Source: Streptomyces sp. NBC_00247 (GTDB lineage: Bacteria > Actinomycetota > Actinomycetes > Streptomycetales > Streptomycetaceae). From it: a stretch of DNA of 64,000 nt. Made by a program: the position numbers and the translations under genes. Where the stretch lies: positions 6,787,001 to 6,851,000 of the forward strand of contig NZ_CP108093.1 of NCBI RefSeq assembly GCF_036188265.1, in the 5' to 3' direction. Positions 7,371 to 15,933 of this stretch are shown piece by piece. A model generated the notes under the pieces. It made no database searches, had not been told where the DNA came from, and was given only the letters and a program-made list of their open reading frames with translations. How positions within the stretch are numbered: the first letter of the stretch is position 1; every line of letters begins with the position of its first letter.

Positions 7371-8471
7371 ATGACCACCGTGAGCCCCACCCCCGAGACC
7401 AGCCCCGAGAAGGCATCGCTCACCTCCACCCTCGCCGCGCCCCACGTCCACGCGGGCACCCCGGCCCCGCCGCCGTCCATGCGCCTGCGGGAGCTCGCCT
7501 TCGGAGCGGCCTGCGCCGCGGCCGTCCGCGCGGCGGCCCGGCTGGGTGTCGCGGACGCCCTCGGTGAGACCCCGGCCTCCGCGGCCGAGCTCGCCCTCGT
7601 GGTGGACGCCGAGCCCGTACCGCTGCGGCGCCTGTTGCGAGCGCTGACCTGCTACGGCGTCTTCGCCGAGACGGAGGACGGCAAGTTCGTCCACACCGAG
7701 ACGTCCCGGCTGCTGCGCGAGGACGACCCCCAGAGCCTGCGCTACATCTCCCTGTGGTGCACCGAGCCCTGGACCTGGGACGTCTGGCCGCGTCTGGAGG
7801 ACGCGGTGCGCTCCGGCACGAGCGTCTTTCCCGAGACCTTCGGCAAGGGCTTCTTCGACTACCTCCACCAGGACGCCGGCGAGTCCGCCCACGTGTTCAA
7901 CCGGGCGATGACCACCTCCAGCGTGCAGTCCGCACGTGACGTCGCCGAACTCCTCGACCTGACCGGCGTCTCCTCCGTCGCCGACATCGGCGGCGGCCAG
8001 GGACACGTGCTCGCCAGCCTGCTGGAGAAGCACCCCTCGGTCCGGGGAACCCTCATGGACCTGCCGGGCGTCGTGGCCCGCGCGGACGCGCGGCTGCGGG
8101 ACGGCGGCCCGCTCGCCGACCGGGTGCGGATCGTGGCAGGTGACTGCCGCGAGGACATCCCGTTCGAGGTCGATCTCTACATCATCAAGAACATCCTCGA
8201 ATGGGACGACGAGAGCACCCGCAGGGCCCTCGGAAACGTCGTCGCCGCGGCCCGCCCCGGCGCCCGCGTGGTGATCATCGAGAACCTCGTCGACGACACC
8301 CCGTCGATGCGGTTCACCACCGCCATGGACCTGCTGCTCCTGCTCAACGTCGGGGGAGCGAAGCACACCAGGGAGAGCTTGCTCGCACGCATGTCCGAGG
8401 CGGGCCTCCAGGTGGGCGAGATCCACCCGGTCAACGCCTACCTCCACGCCTTCGAGTGCACCGTGCCGTAA
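7371..8471 (+). CDS. SAM-dependent O-methyltransferase, aromatic-polyketide type
   Basis: A 366-aa class I methyltransferase of the plant-like/TcmN-DnrK group. An N-terminal winged-helix dimerisation domain covers about residues 36-130. The SAM site is VADIGGGQGHVL (about 204-215), followed by the acidic MDLPGVVARAD and DLYIIKNILEWDD motifs. The start ATG has AGGAGGAACG upstream. The gene runs toward the spore-pigment locus and shares a strong bidirectional terminator with it. The enzyme family methylates phenolic hydroxyls of aromatic polyketides, so it is a candidate tailoring enzyme for the pigment; that link is inferred from position only. Confidence 0.87.
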   Translation: MTTVSPTPETSPEKASLTSTLAAPHVHAGTPAPPPSMRLRELAFGAACAAAVRAAARLGVADALGETPASAAELALVVDAEPVPLRRLLRALTCYGVFAETEDGKFVHTETSRLLREDDPQSLRYISLWCTEPWTWDVWPRLEDAVRSGTSVFPETFGKGFFDYLHQDAGESAHVFNRAMTTSSVQSARDVAELLDLTGVSSVADIGGGQGHVLASLLEKHPSVRGTLMDLPGVVARADARLRDGGPLADRVRIVAGDCREDIPFEVDLYIIKNILEWDDESTRRALGNVVAAARPGARVVIIENLVDDTPSMRFTTAMDLLLLLNVGGAKHTRESLLARMSEAGLQVGEIHPVNAYLHAFECTVP

Positions 8472-8486
8472 ACCGGCCGCGCGACC

Positions 8487-8532
8487 GAAACGCCCCGGGT
8501 CCGGCACCGAAGTGCCGGACCCGGGGCGTTTC
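8487..8532. terminator. Bidirectional terminator, 21-bp perfect stem
   Basis: Arms 8487-8507 and 8512-8532 are perfect reverse complements around a CGAA loop. The element lies between the converging methyltransferase and pigment cyclase genes and serves both strands. Confidence 0.9.
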
Positions 8533-8552
8533 GCTGTGCGCGGGAGCGAGTC

Positions 8553-8873
8553 CTACCGCTGCCACGTGTAGAACGGCTGGGCCATCGCGTCCTTCGGACC
8601 GCGCCAGGTCTGCGGGTCGTACGGGCTCACGAAGGCGGTGAGCCGGTCGCTGATGGCCTTGAACTCCGGGTGCTCCGTCACCTTCGCGATCTCCGGGCCC
8701 GGAGGGCGGTCGGACTCGATCAGGTGCAGGTACACGTCACCGAACTGGAACAGCGTGCGCCGGTGCACGCCGACGAGGTGGGGGAGGTCCGTGTTGTCGG
8801 AGGCCTCGAACAGCTTCGCGATGTCCGGAGCCGAACCCGGAGCCATCCGGGCGACGATCAGAGCGTGGTGCAT
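8553..8873 (-). CDS. whiE-ORFVII: TcmI-family polyketide cyclase (spore pigment ORF VII)
   Basis: A 106-aa cyclase of the TcmI dimeric ferredoxin-like family, which folds and cyclises aromatic polyketide chains. Family features are the N-terminal ALIVARM strand, TDLPHLVGVHRRTLFQFGDVYLHLIE (read in two parts, about residues 28-53) and the C-terminal end FYTWQR. It is the last gene of the pigment operon and ends just before the bidirectional terminator. Length is normal for the family. Confidence 0.92.
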   Translation of the reverse strand: MHHALIVARMAPGSAPDIAKLFEASDNTDLPHLVGVHRRTLFQFGDVYLHLIESDRPPGPEIAKVTEHPEFKAISDRLTAFVSPYDPQTWRGPKDAMAQPFYTWQR

Positions 8874-8950
8874 CTGGCTGCCTTTCGGGGCGTCAGGGGT
8901 TGCCGGTGGCGGACCGGAGCGACCGCGGTCCGCCGAGTACCGGACAGCCT

Positions 8951-9430
8951 CTAGTTGGCGGGTACGGCCGCGGAGCGGCGCTCACGGTCGCGCTGCTCGA
9001 TCTTGTCGCGGATGAGCTCCATCTGGACGCGGGAGTTGCGGTTGATGTTGTCCGTCATCCACGCGTCGTCGACCGGGGCGTCCGGGCGCATCGCGAAGTC
9101 CTGCCGCCAGAGCATCCGCGTACCGCCCCGGACCTCCGTGTACTCCCACCGGATGTCCATGTGCTGGAACGGGCCGGGCTCGACCCGGCGGGCCTGGACG
9201 TTGCGCCCCGGGCGGTCGGTGGTGCGCTCCGAGACCCAGCTCCAGACCTTGCCGTTGTCGTCCGGGTGCATGGTGAGGCGGAAGGTCGTCTTCTGCCCCT
9301 CCCGCTTCAGCACCTCGACGGCCGCGTACTCGCTGAACAGCTGCGGCCAGTTCTCCAGGTCGTTCGTCGTCTCCCAGACGAGATCCAGCGGAGCGGCGAT
9401 GATGATCTCGTTCTCGGTGTGTCCGGACAC
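8951..9430 (-). CDS. whiE-ORFVI: Aromatase/cyclase, SRPBCC fold (spore pigment ORF VI)
   Basis: A 159-aa single-domain aromatase/cyclase of the START/Bet v1 (polyketide_cyc) family that directs first-ring closure of the poly-beta-ketone. Landmarks are WETTNDLENWPQLFSEY near the N-terminus and the Trp-rich strands MDIRWEYTEV and MLWRQDF. The GTG start at 9430 has AGGAG 7 nt upstream, inside the 3' end of the acyl carrier protein gene, so the two are translated as a tight pair. Confidence 0.93.
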   Translation of the reverse strand: MSGHTENEIIIAAPLDLVWETTNDLENWPQLFSEYAAVEVLKREGQKTTFRLTMHPDDNGKVWSWVSERTTDRPGRNVQARRVEPGPFQHMDIRWEYTEVRGGTRMLWRQDFAMRPDAPVDDAWMTDNINRNSRVQMELIRDKIEQRDRERRSAAVPAN

Positions 9431-9431
9431 G

Positions 9432-9689
9432 TCAGGCTCCTGTCACGAGGGTGTTGTTGACGAGGTCGAGGAACTCGGCGGGCGACTTGCACTGGTCGGC
9501 GTCGGCCGGCAGCGCGTGGCCGTAGCGGTTCTCCAGCACGGCCACGATGCCCAGCAGGCCGAGCGAGTCCAGGCCGTAGTCCTCGAAGGCCGATGTGGGA
9601 CGGCTCGCCATCTCGGAGGCGTCGGCGTCGAGGCCGGCGCCGCTCTTCATCAGGGCGGCCAGCTCTTCGTACGTCAGCTGAACGGGCAT
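9432..9689 (-). CDS. whiE-ORFV: Acyl carrier protein (spore pigment ORF V)
   Basis: An 85-aa type II polyketide acyl carrier protein. The phosphopantetheine attachment serine is Ser42 in YGLDSLGLL. I chose the ATG at 9689, not the upstream in-frame GTG at 9698, because AAGGAG lies 8 nt before that ATG. It follows the chain-length factor gene by 15 nt, the invariant KS-CLF-ACP order. Confidence 0.95.
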   Translation of the reverse strand: MPVQLTYEELAALMKSGAGLDADASEMASRPTSAFEDYGLDSLGLLGIVAVLENRYGHALPADADQCKSPAEFLDLVNNTLVTGA

Positions 9690-9704
9690 GGGGACCACTC
9701 CTTC

Positions 9705-10964
9705 TCACAGCGGGGTGTCGGTGGGGCGGCGCAGTACGAGGGCCGAGTTCGACCCCATCAGGCCGCGGCTCAGTACCAGCGCCGTGCGCAGTTCGGCGGG
9801 GCGCGCACGCCCGGTGACCACGTCCAGGTCGTGGCACACGTCGAAGACGTTGGGCGTCGGCGGGATCAGACCGTGTTCCATGGCCAGTACGGCGGCTGCC
9901 GTGTCCAGCACCGGCGCGCCGCAGTAGGCGCGACCGGTCCCGGTCTTGGGTGCCGTCACCGGCACCCGGCGTCCGTGCGCGCCGAGCGCGTCGGCGATCG
10001 CCAGCGCCTCCGCCCGGTCCGCCGAAGGCACGCCGAGCGCGTCCGCGAAGACCACGTCGATCTCCTCCGGCGCGCAGCCGGCCTCCCGCAGTGCCCCGTC
10101 GATCGCACGGGCCAGGCCCGCGCGGGACTCCTCCCAGCGGGACGCGCCGGTGAAGGTGGCCGCGTGGCCGGCCAGCTCCGCCCGTACCCGGGCGCCGCGG
10201 TCGCGGGCCGCAGCCTCCTCCTCGACCACCAGCATGCCGCCGCCCTCGGCGGGCACGAATCCACAGGCGTCCGCGGTGAACGGCCGGTAGGCGCGGGTGG
10301 GTTCGTCGCTGAGGCTGAGGTCGGCGTAACCGAGCTGGCAGACCACCGAGTACGGCGCGAGCGGCGCCTCGGCGGCGCCGACCACCACGGCGTCGGTACC
10401 CCGCCGGATGGAACGCGCCGCGTGCATCAGTGCGTCGAGACCACCGGCCTCGTCGCTCGCCACGACGGCGCACGGCCCCTTGAAGCCGCCCCGGATCGAG
10501 ATCTGACCGGTGCTGGCCGCGTAGAACCAGGCGATGGACTGGTACGGGCCGACGAAACGGGAGCCCTCCCCCCACAGCCGCTGGAGTTCGCGCTGGCCGA
10601 ATTCGCCGCCTCCCGAACCGGCGGCGGTGACCACGCCCACCTTGAACGGCGCGTCCTCGTAGTCGGCGCGGCCGAGCCGCGCGTCGCTCAGGGCGAGATC
10701 GGCGGCGGCCATGGCATAGTGCGTGAAGCGGTCGGTCTGGACGAGGAAGCGCTCTTCGATGAAAGCGACCGGGTCGAAGTCCCTGACCTCGCCCGCGACC
10801 TTGAGCGGGAGGTTCTCGCACCCCTCGCGGGAGATCAGGTCGAGGACGCTGACACCCTCCTGGGTCTGTTTCCAGAAGGCGCCGGCGCCGGTCCCGTTGG
10901 GGGCGACGACACCGATCCCGGTGATGACGCAGGCGCGGTGCGCGGAGCCTGCCCGGGCGCTCAT
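9705..10964 (-). CDS. whiE-ORFIV: Chain-length factor, ketosynthase beta (spore pigment ORF IV)
   Basis: A 419-aa ketosynthase-like subunit that pairs with KS alpha and sets polyketide chain length. The thiolase fold is complete, but the nucleophilic Cys is absent: the equivalent position is Glu172 in ASDEAGGLDAL. Most antibiotic-type chain-length factors have Gln here, which acts as the malonyl-ACP decarboxylation determinant. Its start ATG overlaps the KS alpha stop as ATGA, so the heterodimer subunits are translationally coupled. Confidence 0.95.
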   Translation of the reverse strand: MSARAGSAHRACVITGIGVVAPNGTGAGAFWKQTQEGVSVLDLISREGCENLPLKVAGEVRDFDPVAFIEERFLVQTDRFTHYAMAAADLALSDARLGRADYEDAPFKVGVVTAAGSGGGEFGQRELQRLWGEGSRFVGPYQSIAWFYAASTGQISIRGGFKGPCAVVASDEAGGLDALMHAARSIRRGTDAVVVGAAEAPLAPYSVVCQLGYADLSLSDEPTRAYRPFTADACGFVPAEGGGMLVVEEEAAARDRGARVRAELAGHAATFTGASRWEESRAGLARAIDGALREAGCAPEEIDVVFADALGVPSADRAEALAIADALGAHGRRVPVTAPKTGTGRAYCGAPVLDTAAAVLAMEHGLIPPTPNVFDVCHDLDVVTGRARPAELRTALVLSRGLMGSNSALVLRRPTDTPL

Positions 10965-12229
10965 GAGGTCCTCCCGCCCGAACGTGTCAGGGCGACGGCG
11001 GACTGGAATCCCCCGAATCCGCTGCCGACCGACAGCACACTGCGCAGCTTGAGAGGCCGTGCGGTGCGCGGTACGTAGTCGAGATCGCACTCGGGGTCCG
11101 CGGTCTCGTAGTTGGCCGTCGGCGGCACCGTCTGGTGCTTGAGGGCCAGCACGCACGCCGCGATCTCGATGGCCCCGATGGCGCCGAGCGAGTGGCCGAC
11201 CATGGACTTGATCGAGCTCATCGGCACCTTGTAGGCGTGGGAGCCCAGAGCCCGCTTGACCGCCGCCGTCTCGTGCCGGTCGTTCTGCTTGGTGCCCGAA
11301 CCGTGCGCGTTGACGTAGTCGACCCGCGATCCGTCGAGGCGGGCGTGCGCGAGGGCGGTGTTGATGGCCTCGGCCATCTCCAGCCCTTCCGGTGTCAGCC
11401 CGGTCATGTGGTACGCGTTGCCGAAGGTGGCGTACCCCGAGATCTCGCAGTAGACGGTCGCCCCGCGGGCCCGTGCGTGCTCCAGCTCCTCCAGGACGAG
11501 GACGGCACCGCCCTCGCCCATCACGAACCCGTCCCGGCGTGCGTCGAACGGCCGGGAGGCGTGCTCCGGGTCGTCGTTGTTCGCCGAGGTCGCCTTGATG
11601 GCGTCGAAGCAGGCCACCGTGATGGGGGTGATCGGGGTGTCGGACGCCCCCGCGACGCAGACGTCCACGCGGCCCTCCTCCACGGAGTGGAAGGCGTACC
11701 CGATCGCGTCGAGACCGGAGGTGCAGCCGGTGGAGACGGTCTGTACGGGCCCGTGCGCACCGACTTCCTCCGCGACCGCGGAGGCGAGGGTGCTCGGCGC
11801 GAACGCCCGCTCCAGGTGGGCGCCGGCCGACCGGTGGTCGACGTCCCAGCGCGCTCCGCCCTCGCTGACCGCGACGTAGTCGTGCTCCAGCCGTGTGGTG
11901 CCGCCGACCGCCGTGCCCAGGGACACCCCGATGCGCCAGGGGTCCTCCTTCTCCAGGTCGAGACCGGCATCGCCCAGCGCCTCCCTGGCCGCCACCAGCG
12001 CGAACTGGACGTACCGGTCGGAGCGGGCGATCAGGTCCGCGTCCAGGCCGTGGGCGACGGGATCGAAGTCGCACTCGGCGGCGATCCGCGACCGGAACTG
12101 CGACGGGTCGAACAGGGTGATCCCGCGGGTCGCCGTACGGCCGTTGGCGAGCAGGTCCCAGAACGCGGGGGCGCCGATACCACCGGGGGCGACGACGCCG
12201 ACCCCGGTGACCGCCACGCGCCGGGTCAT
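10961..12229 (-). CDS. whiE-ORFIII: Ketosynthase alpha (spore pigment ORF III)
   Basis: A 422-aa type II polyketide ketosynthase that condenses malonyl units on the acyl carrier protein. The active-site Cys169 (STGCTSGLDA), His309 (NAHGSGT), Lys341 and His346 (KSMVGHSLGA) are all present. Length and motifs match minimal-PKS KS alpha subunits. The start overlaps the upstream cupin gene stop (ATGA at 12226-12229) and the end overlaps the chain-length factor start. Confidence 0.96.
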   Translation of the reverse strand: MTRRVAVTGVGVVAPGGIGAPAFWDLLANGRTATRGITLFDPSQFRSRIAAECDFDPVAHGLDADLIARSDRYVQFALVAAREALGDAGLDLEKEDPWRIGVSLGTAVGGTTRLEHDYVAVSEGGARWDVDHRSAGAHLERAFAPSTLASAVAEEVGAHGPVQTVSTGCTSGLDAIGYAFHSVEEGRVDVCVAGASDTPITPITVACFDAIKATSANNDDPEHASRPFDARRDGFVMGEGGAVLVLEELEHARARGATVYCEISGYATFGNAYHMTGLTPEGLEMAEAINTALAHARLDGSRVDYVNAHGSGTKQNDRHETAAVKRALGSHAYKVPMSSIKSMVGHSLGAIGAIEIAACVLALKHQTVPPTANYETADPECDLDYVPRTARPLKLRSVLSVGSGFGGFQSAVALTRSGGRTS

Positions 12230-12678
12230 GAGGACGCCGCCGTTCGTTCTGGCGGCGCTCCGCGCTCGGCCCGCTCGGTCGCCTCCGTGGCCTCGGTGAC
12301 CTCCGTGTCGACGTGGCCGAGTTCCGGCCGCGGGGCGAGCGGGCCCAGGTGGAAGACCATGCGAGCCTCCACGTCCCCCACGTTGCGGAAGCGGTGGCGG
12401 ACGTGCGGCGGGATCAGCAGACCTTGATCGGGCCGCATGGGGTACGTCTCGCCGTCCAGGTCCACTTCGAGGTGTCCGGCGACGACGTAGACGAACTCCT
12501 CCGAGTAGGGGTGGTAGTGCTCGCCGATCCGGTCACCGGGGTCGACGAGGGCCAGCCCCATGAAGCCGCTGGTGGCTCCGACCGCCGTCGGGGTGAGCAT
12601 GGCGCGCAGGTCGCCGCCGCGCCTGCGGTTGGGCTGGGTCTCGCTGAGATCCACGATGCGATGCCGGTGGATGGTCAT
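12226..12678 (-). CDS. whiE-ORFII: Cupin protein (spore pigment ORF II)
   Basis: A 150-aa single cupin. Metal-binding motif 1 is about residues 52-66 (GEHYHPYSEEFVYVV) and motif 2 reads PPHVRHRFRNVG. The core is followed by a Thr/Glu/Ala-rich tail of about 30 residues that is not part of the fold. In whiE-type loci this protein precedes the ketosynthase and is thought to act in pigment maturation or polyketide modification; the reaction is not established. It overlaps the ketosynthase gene by 4 nt. Confidence 0.9.
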   Translation of the reverse strand: MTIHRHRIVDLSETQPNRRRGGDLRAMLTPTAVGATSGFMGLALVDPGDRIGEHYHPYSEEFVYVVAGHLEVDLDGETYPMRPDQGLLIPPHVRHRFRNVGDVEARMVFHLGPLAPRPELGHVDTEVTEATEATERAERGAPPERTAASS

Positions 12679-12749
12679 GGCTGTTCTTCTCCAGGCACGT
12701 TGTGAGGTGTGACGGCAGGGCGGGGCCGCCCCCCGTTGCCGGTGACGCG

Positions 12750-13868
12750 TCAGGACTCGGCGGACCGACGGTCGGTGATCAGGTTCATCTCGGCGTCGGC
12801 CAGGAAGCGCGCGGCCTCCGCGTCGTCTCTCGGCATGCCCTGCGAACCGCCGTCGAGGAGGCGTTCGAGCATCGCCGCCTTGCGGTCGCCGCCGATGCCC
12901 AGGGCCTGCGTGGGCTGCGCGTCGAGCGGGCCGCTCACTTCGAGGAGCCGCACCACGACGTCGTCGCGCTGGAAGATCGTGCTGCTCTCGACGGGGCTCG
13001 CGACGTCGTCCGCGGCCTCTTCGTCCTGGCCGGCGAACAGCCGGGCCAGCGCCATGCCGCAGCCTTCCTTGGCCTGGTAGAACAGCGCGTGCCGCTGGAC
13101 GTCCGCGGCGTCGTGGCGGCCGGCCGTCACGTGGTGGACGGCCGGGAGCGCCGCCCGGGTGAAGAACAGCCGGGCGGAGTTGGAGTCGCTCAGGTCCCGG
13201 TCCTGCTCCAGGTACGGGTTGATCGCCTCCTCCACGGCCCTGACCTCAGGCTGGCGGGAGACGTGCCGCAGGGCCGCCATCAGGTCGCCCTCGATCTCGA
13301 CCGCCCGCACGACACGGTTGCCGCGCATGAAGAGCGAGGTGCGCAGCAGCCGCGTGTTCTCGTTGACCTGGGCCTGAGGGGAGTCGTAGTCGGCGAGGAT
13401 CTTCGCGACGATCTCCTCCGTGCCCGGCTTCACCGTGAAGGTCAGCGCGTGACGTACGACGCCGTTGCCCAGACGGGGCGCGGACTGGAGCCGGCCCTTG
13501 GCGTGCTCCGGAGTGCTCTCGAACGCGGCCCCGGTCTCCCGCAGCACGCTGAAGCGCAGTGAGCGGGTGTCGCGTACGCAGCTGTGCAGCGGCTGCACCG
13601 TCGCCACGTGCTCCTCGCTGTTCACCCACGTGAGGAAGGGCGGCGCGCTCTCCCACTCGCTGGTGATGAGCCACTGAGAGGGGTTCTCGATGGACTGGCA
13701 CAGCTGATCGCTGATGTGTCCGGGAATCGAGGCGACCTGGTTGCGCATGTGCTCGTACGCCTCCAGGAACTGGTTCTGGGCGCCGTCGTGCAGGTCAAGG
13801 AGCAGTATGACCCGGAGCCTCGAACCGTCGAAGGCGGACTGGGATACCCGTTCCGAGAGGATTGTCAT
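12750..13868 (-). CDS. whiE-ORFI: SchA/CurD-family protein (spore pigment ORF I)
   Basis: A 372-aa protein of the SchA/CurD family found in spore-pigment loci. The N-terminal half has a dimeric alpha/beta-barrel monooxygenase-like (ABM) character: LRVILLLDLHDGAQ, then HISDQLCQS and WLITSEWES. A second repeat-like half starts near HALTFTVKPGTEE, and the C-terminal part carries the SchA/CurD region. It is the first gene of the seven-gene pigment operon, so the operon promoter lies in 13869-14125. The biochemical function is unknown. Confidence 0.9.
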   Translation of the reverse strand: MTILSERVSQSAFDGSRLRVILLLDLHDGAQNQFLEAYEHMRNQVASIPGHISDQLCQSIENPSQWLITSEWESAPPFLTWVNSEEHVATVQPLHSCVRDTRSLRFSVLRETGAAFESTPEHAKGRLQSAPRLGNGVVRHALTFTVKPGTEEIVAKILADYDSPQAQVNENTRLLRTSLFMRGNRVVRAVEIEGDLMAALRHVSRQPEVRAVEEAINPYLEQDRDLSDSNSARLFFTRAALPAVHHVTAGRHDAADVQRHALFYQAKEGCGMALARLFAGQDEEAADDVASPVESSTIFQRDDVVVRLLEVSGPLDAQPTQALGIGGDRKAAMLERLLDGGSQGMPRDDAEAARFLADAEMNLITDRRSAES

Positions 13869-14125
13869 CGCTTTCCGTTCTCCTGTCCCGTCCCGCCCGT
13901 CATGGGCCGGTTTCGGTGGAAGTCGTGCAGGTTCCTGCCTGCCGGTGGGTGACGTCCCGCCCCGTGCGACGCGCGCACCGCTCCCGCGACCGATCGTGGA
14001 ACGCTGGTACGGGCGGCGCCAGATTTATGAACCGTTCAGGTGAGGCGTCGGCACAAGCCCCGCCGACCGACTCCCGGCAGGGCATGGACACTGCGTCCCC
14101 CATGCCTTTGAGCTGGAGCAATCGA
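13869..14125. promoter_or_regulatory. Divergent promoter region of the spore-pigment locus
   Basis: These 257 nt separate the oppositely directed ORF I and ORF VIII genes and must hold both promoters. An A/T-richer patch (AGATTTATGAACCG, around 14020) stands out from the surroundings. In S. coelicolor the corresponding region has developmentally controlled promoters; I could not identify sigma-factor boxes with confidence. Confidence 0.6.
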
Positions 14126-15835
14126 ATGAACGAAAGCGTCGACCACCGCGTGCCGGTCCTCATCGTGGGCGGCTCCCTGGTGGGGTTGTCCACCTCTCTC
14201 TTCCTGAGCCGGCTCGGCATCGACCACCTCTTGGTGGAGAAACACCGCAGCACCTCGACCCACCCCCGGGGCCGGGGCAACAACGTCCGCACGATGGAGG
14301 TCTTCCGCAGCGCCGGCGCGGAGCGGCTCATCCGGGACGCGGCATCCGTGCTCGCCGACAATCACGGCATCCTGCAAGCCGGTTCGCTCACCGGCGACGA
14401 CCAGGAATGGCTCTTCAAGGAGATCGACCCGGGTAACGGACTCGCCCGGTTCAGCCCGAGCGGCTGGTGCCTGTGCAGCCAGAACGACCTGGAGCCCGTC
14501 CTGGTCGACCACGCCCGGGCCCAGGGCAGCGAACTGCGTTTCTCCACCGAGCTGCTCACCTTCGAGCAGGACCAGGACGGAGTCACCGCCGTCGTCAAGG
14601 ACCGGGAGACCGGGGAGCACACCACGGTGCGCGCCGACTACCTGGTCGCGGCCGACGGCCCCCGCAGCCCCATCCGCGAGCAGCTGGGCATCGGCCAGAC
14701 CGGCCCCGGAGACCTCTTCCACAACGTCAGCATCACCTTCCGCTCCCGCCGCCTCGCCTCCGTGGTCGGCGACCGGCGCTTCATCGTCTGCTACCTGACC
14801 AACCCGGCGGCGGACGGGGCCTTGCTGCCGGTCGACAACGAGGAGCGGTGGGTCTTCCACGCGCCGTGGCAGCCCGACCGGGGCGAGACACTGGAGGACT
14901 TCACCGACGAGCGGTGCGCCGAGCACATCCGCCGGGCGGTGGGCGATCCGGAGCTCGACGTCGAGATCACCGGCAAGGCCCCCTGGCACGCGGCCGAGCG
15001 GGTCGCCGAGAGGTACGCCTGCGGCCGGGTCTTCCTGGCCGGCGACTCCGCCCACGAGATGTCCCCCACCGGGGCGTTCGGCTCGAACACCGGCATCCAG
15101 GACGCCCACAACCTGGCGTGGAAGCTCGCGGCCGTGACCGGAGGGGCGGCCGGTCCGGGGCTGCTGGACACGTACGAGGCGGAGCGGCTCCCGGTGGCGA
15201 AGGCCACGAGCGCGCGCGCTTCGGCCCGTTCCGGGGAGCACAGCCACCCGGGCTACGCCGGCCCGCCCGGCGGACCGGTCGGACAGGGGAGTCCCGGTGG
15301 TCCCGGTGGACGGGGCGGTCCGGGTGGACAGGGCGGTCCTGGAGGCCCCGGCGGCGGCCGGCAGGGTGGCATGCTCTCCGTCGCCCTCGGCTACCGCTAT
15401 GTGCGGGGAGCGGTCCTGGGGGTGGACCCGGAGCTGCCGGTCGTTCCCGACGGCATCGGCCTGACGGGCGAGCCCGGCACCCGTGCCCCGCACATGTGGC
15501 TCGACCGCGACGGCGAGCGGATCTCCACGCTTGACCTCTACGAGCAGGCGTTCGTCCTGCTCTGCGACGCGAACAGCTCGGAGTGGCGCGGCGCGGCCGG
15601 CCAGGTGGCGAAGCGACTGGCGATCCGTCTGGACGCCTTCACGGTCGGGTCCGGCCCCGACGCGGATCTGCGGTCCGTGGACGGCGCCGACTGGGCCGCC
15701 GTCCACGGCACCTGCGCCCAGGGCGCCGTGCTGGTACGCCCCGACGGATTCGTCGCCTGGCGCGCACAGGACGCGGCGCCCGACCCGGAGGCCGCGCTCC
15801 ACAAGGCCGTGACGACCCTGCTCCACCGGAACTGA
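14126..15835 (+). CDS. whiE-ORFVIII: FAD-dependent aromatic hydroxylase (spore pigment ORF VIII)
   Basis: A 569-aa flavoprotein monooxygenase of the PheA/TfdB type that hydroxylates the aromatic pigment. The FAD-binding motif is VGGSLVGLSTSLFLSRLG near the N-terminus; RGRGNNVRTMEVFR follows, and the GDSAHEMSPTGAFGSNTG motif is near residue 310. A thioredoxin-like C-terminal domain includes LDLYEQAFVLLCD. The start ATG has GGAG 8 nt upstream; upstream in-frame codons have no better site. Between FAD and C-terminal domains, residues 379-415 are a collagen-like run of Gly-Gly-Pro/Gln/Arg triplets that is odd for this family. Confidence 0.94.
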   Translation: MNESVDHRVPVLIVGGSLVGLSTSLFLSRLGIDHLLVEKHRSTSTHPRGRGNNVRTMEVFRSAGAERLIRDAASVLADNHGILQAGSLTGDDQEWLFKEIDPGNGLARFSPSGWCLCSQNDLEPVLVDHARAQGSELRFSTELLTFEQDQDGVTAVVKDRETGEHTTVRADYLVAADGPRSPIREQLGIGQTGPGDLFHNVSITFRSRRLASVVGDRRFIVCYLTNPAADGALLPVDNEERWVFHAPWQPDRGETLEDFTDERCAEHIRRAVGDPELDVEITGKAPWHAAERVAERYACGRVFLAGDSAHEMSPTGAFGSNTGIQDAHNLAWKLAAVTGGAAGPGLLDTYEAERLPVAKATSARASARSGEHSHPGYAGPPGGPVGQGSPGGPGGRGGPGGQGGPGGPGGGRQGGMLSVALGYRYVRGAVLGVDPELPVVPDGIGLTGEPGTRAPHMWLDRDGERISTLDLYEQAFVLLCDANSSEWRGAAGQVAKRLAIRLDAFTVGSGPDADLRSVDGADWAAVHGTCAQGAVLVRPDGFVAWRAQDAAPDPEAALHKAVTTLLHRN

Positions 15836-15843
15836 TCCGGAAA

Positions 15844-15888
15844 CACCGGTCCCCGGCGCGCCCCCCCCCGGGCCGCCGGGGACCGGTG
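15844..15888. terminator. Bidirectional terminator after the hydroxylase gene
   Basis: Arms 15844-15858 and 15874-15888 form a perfect 15-bp stem. The loop contains a long cytosine run. It lies between converging hydroxylase and sortase genes. Confidence 0.85.
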
Positions 15889-15933
15889 CGTTCGCCGGGA
15901 GTCCGTCACCGGCGGGTGGTCACCGGCGGGTGG

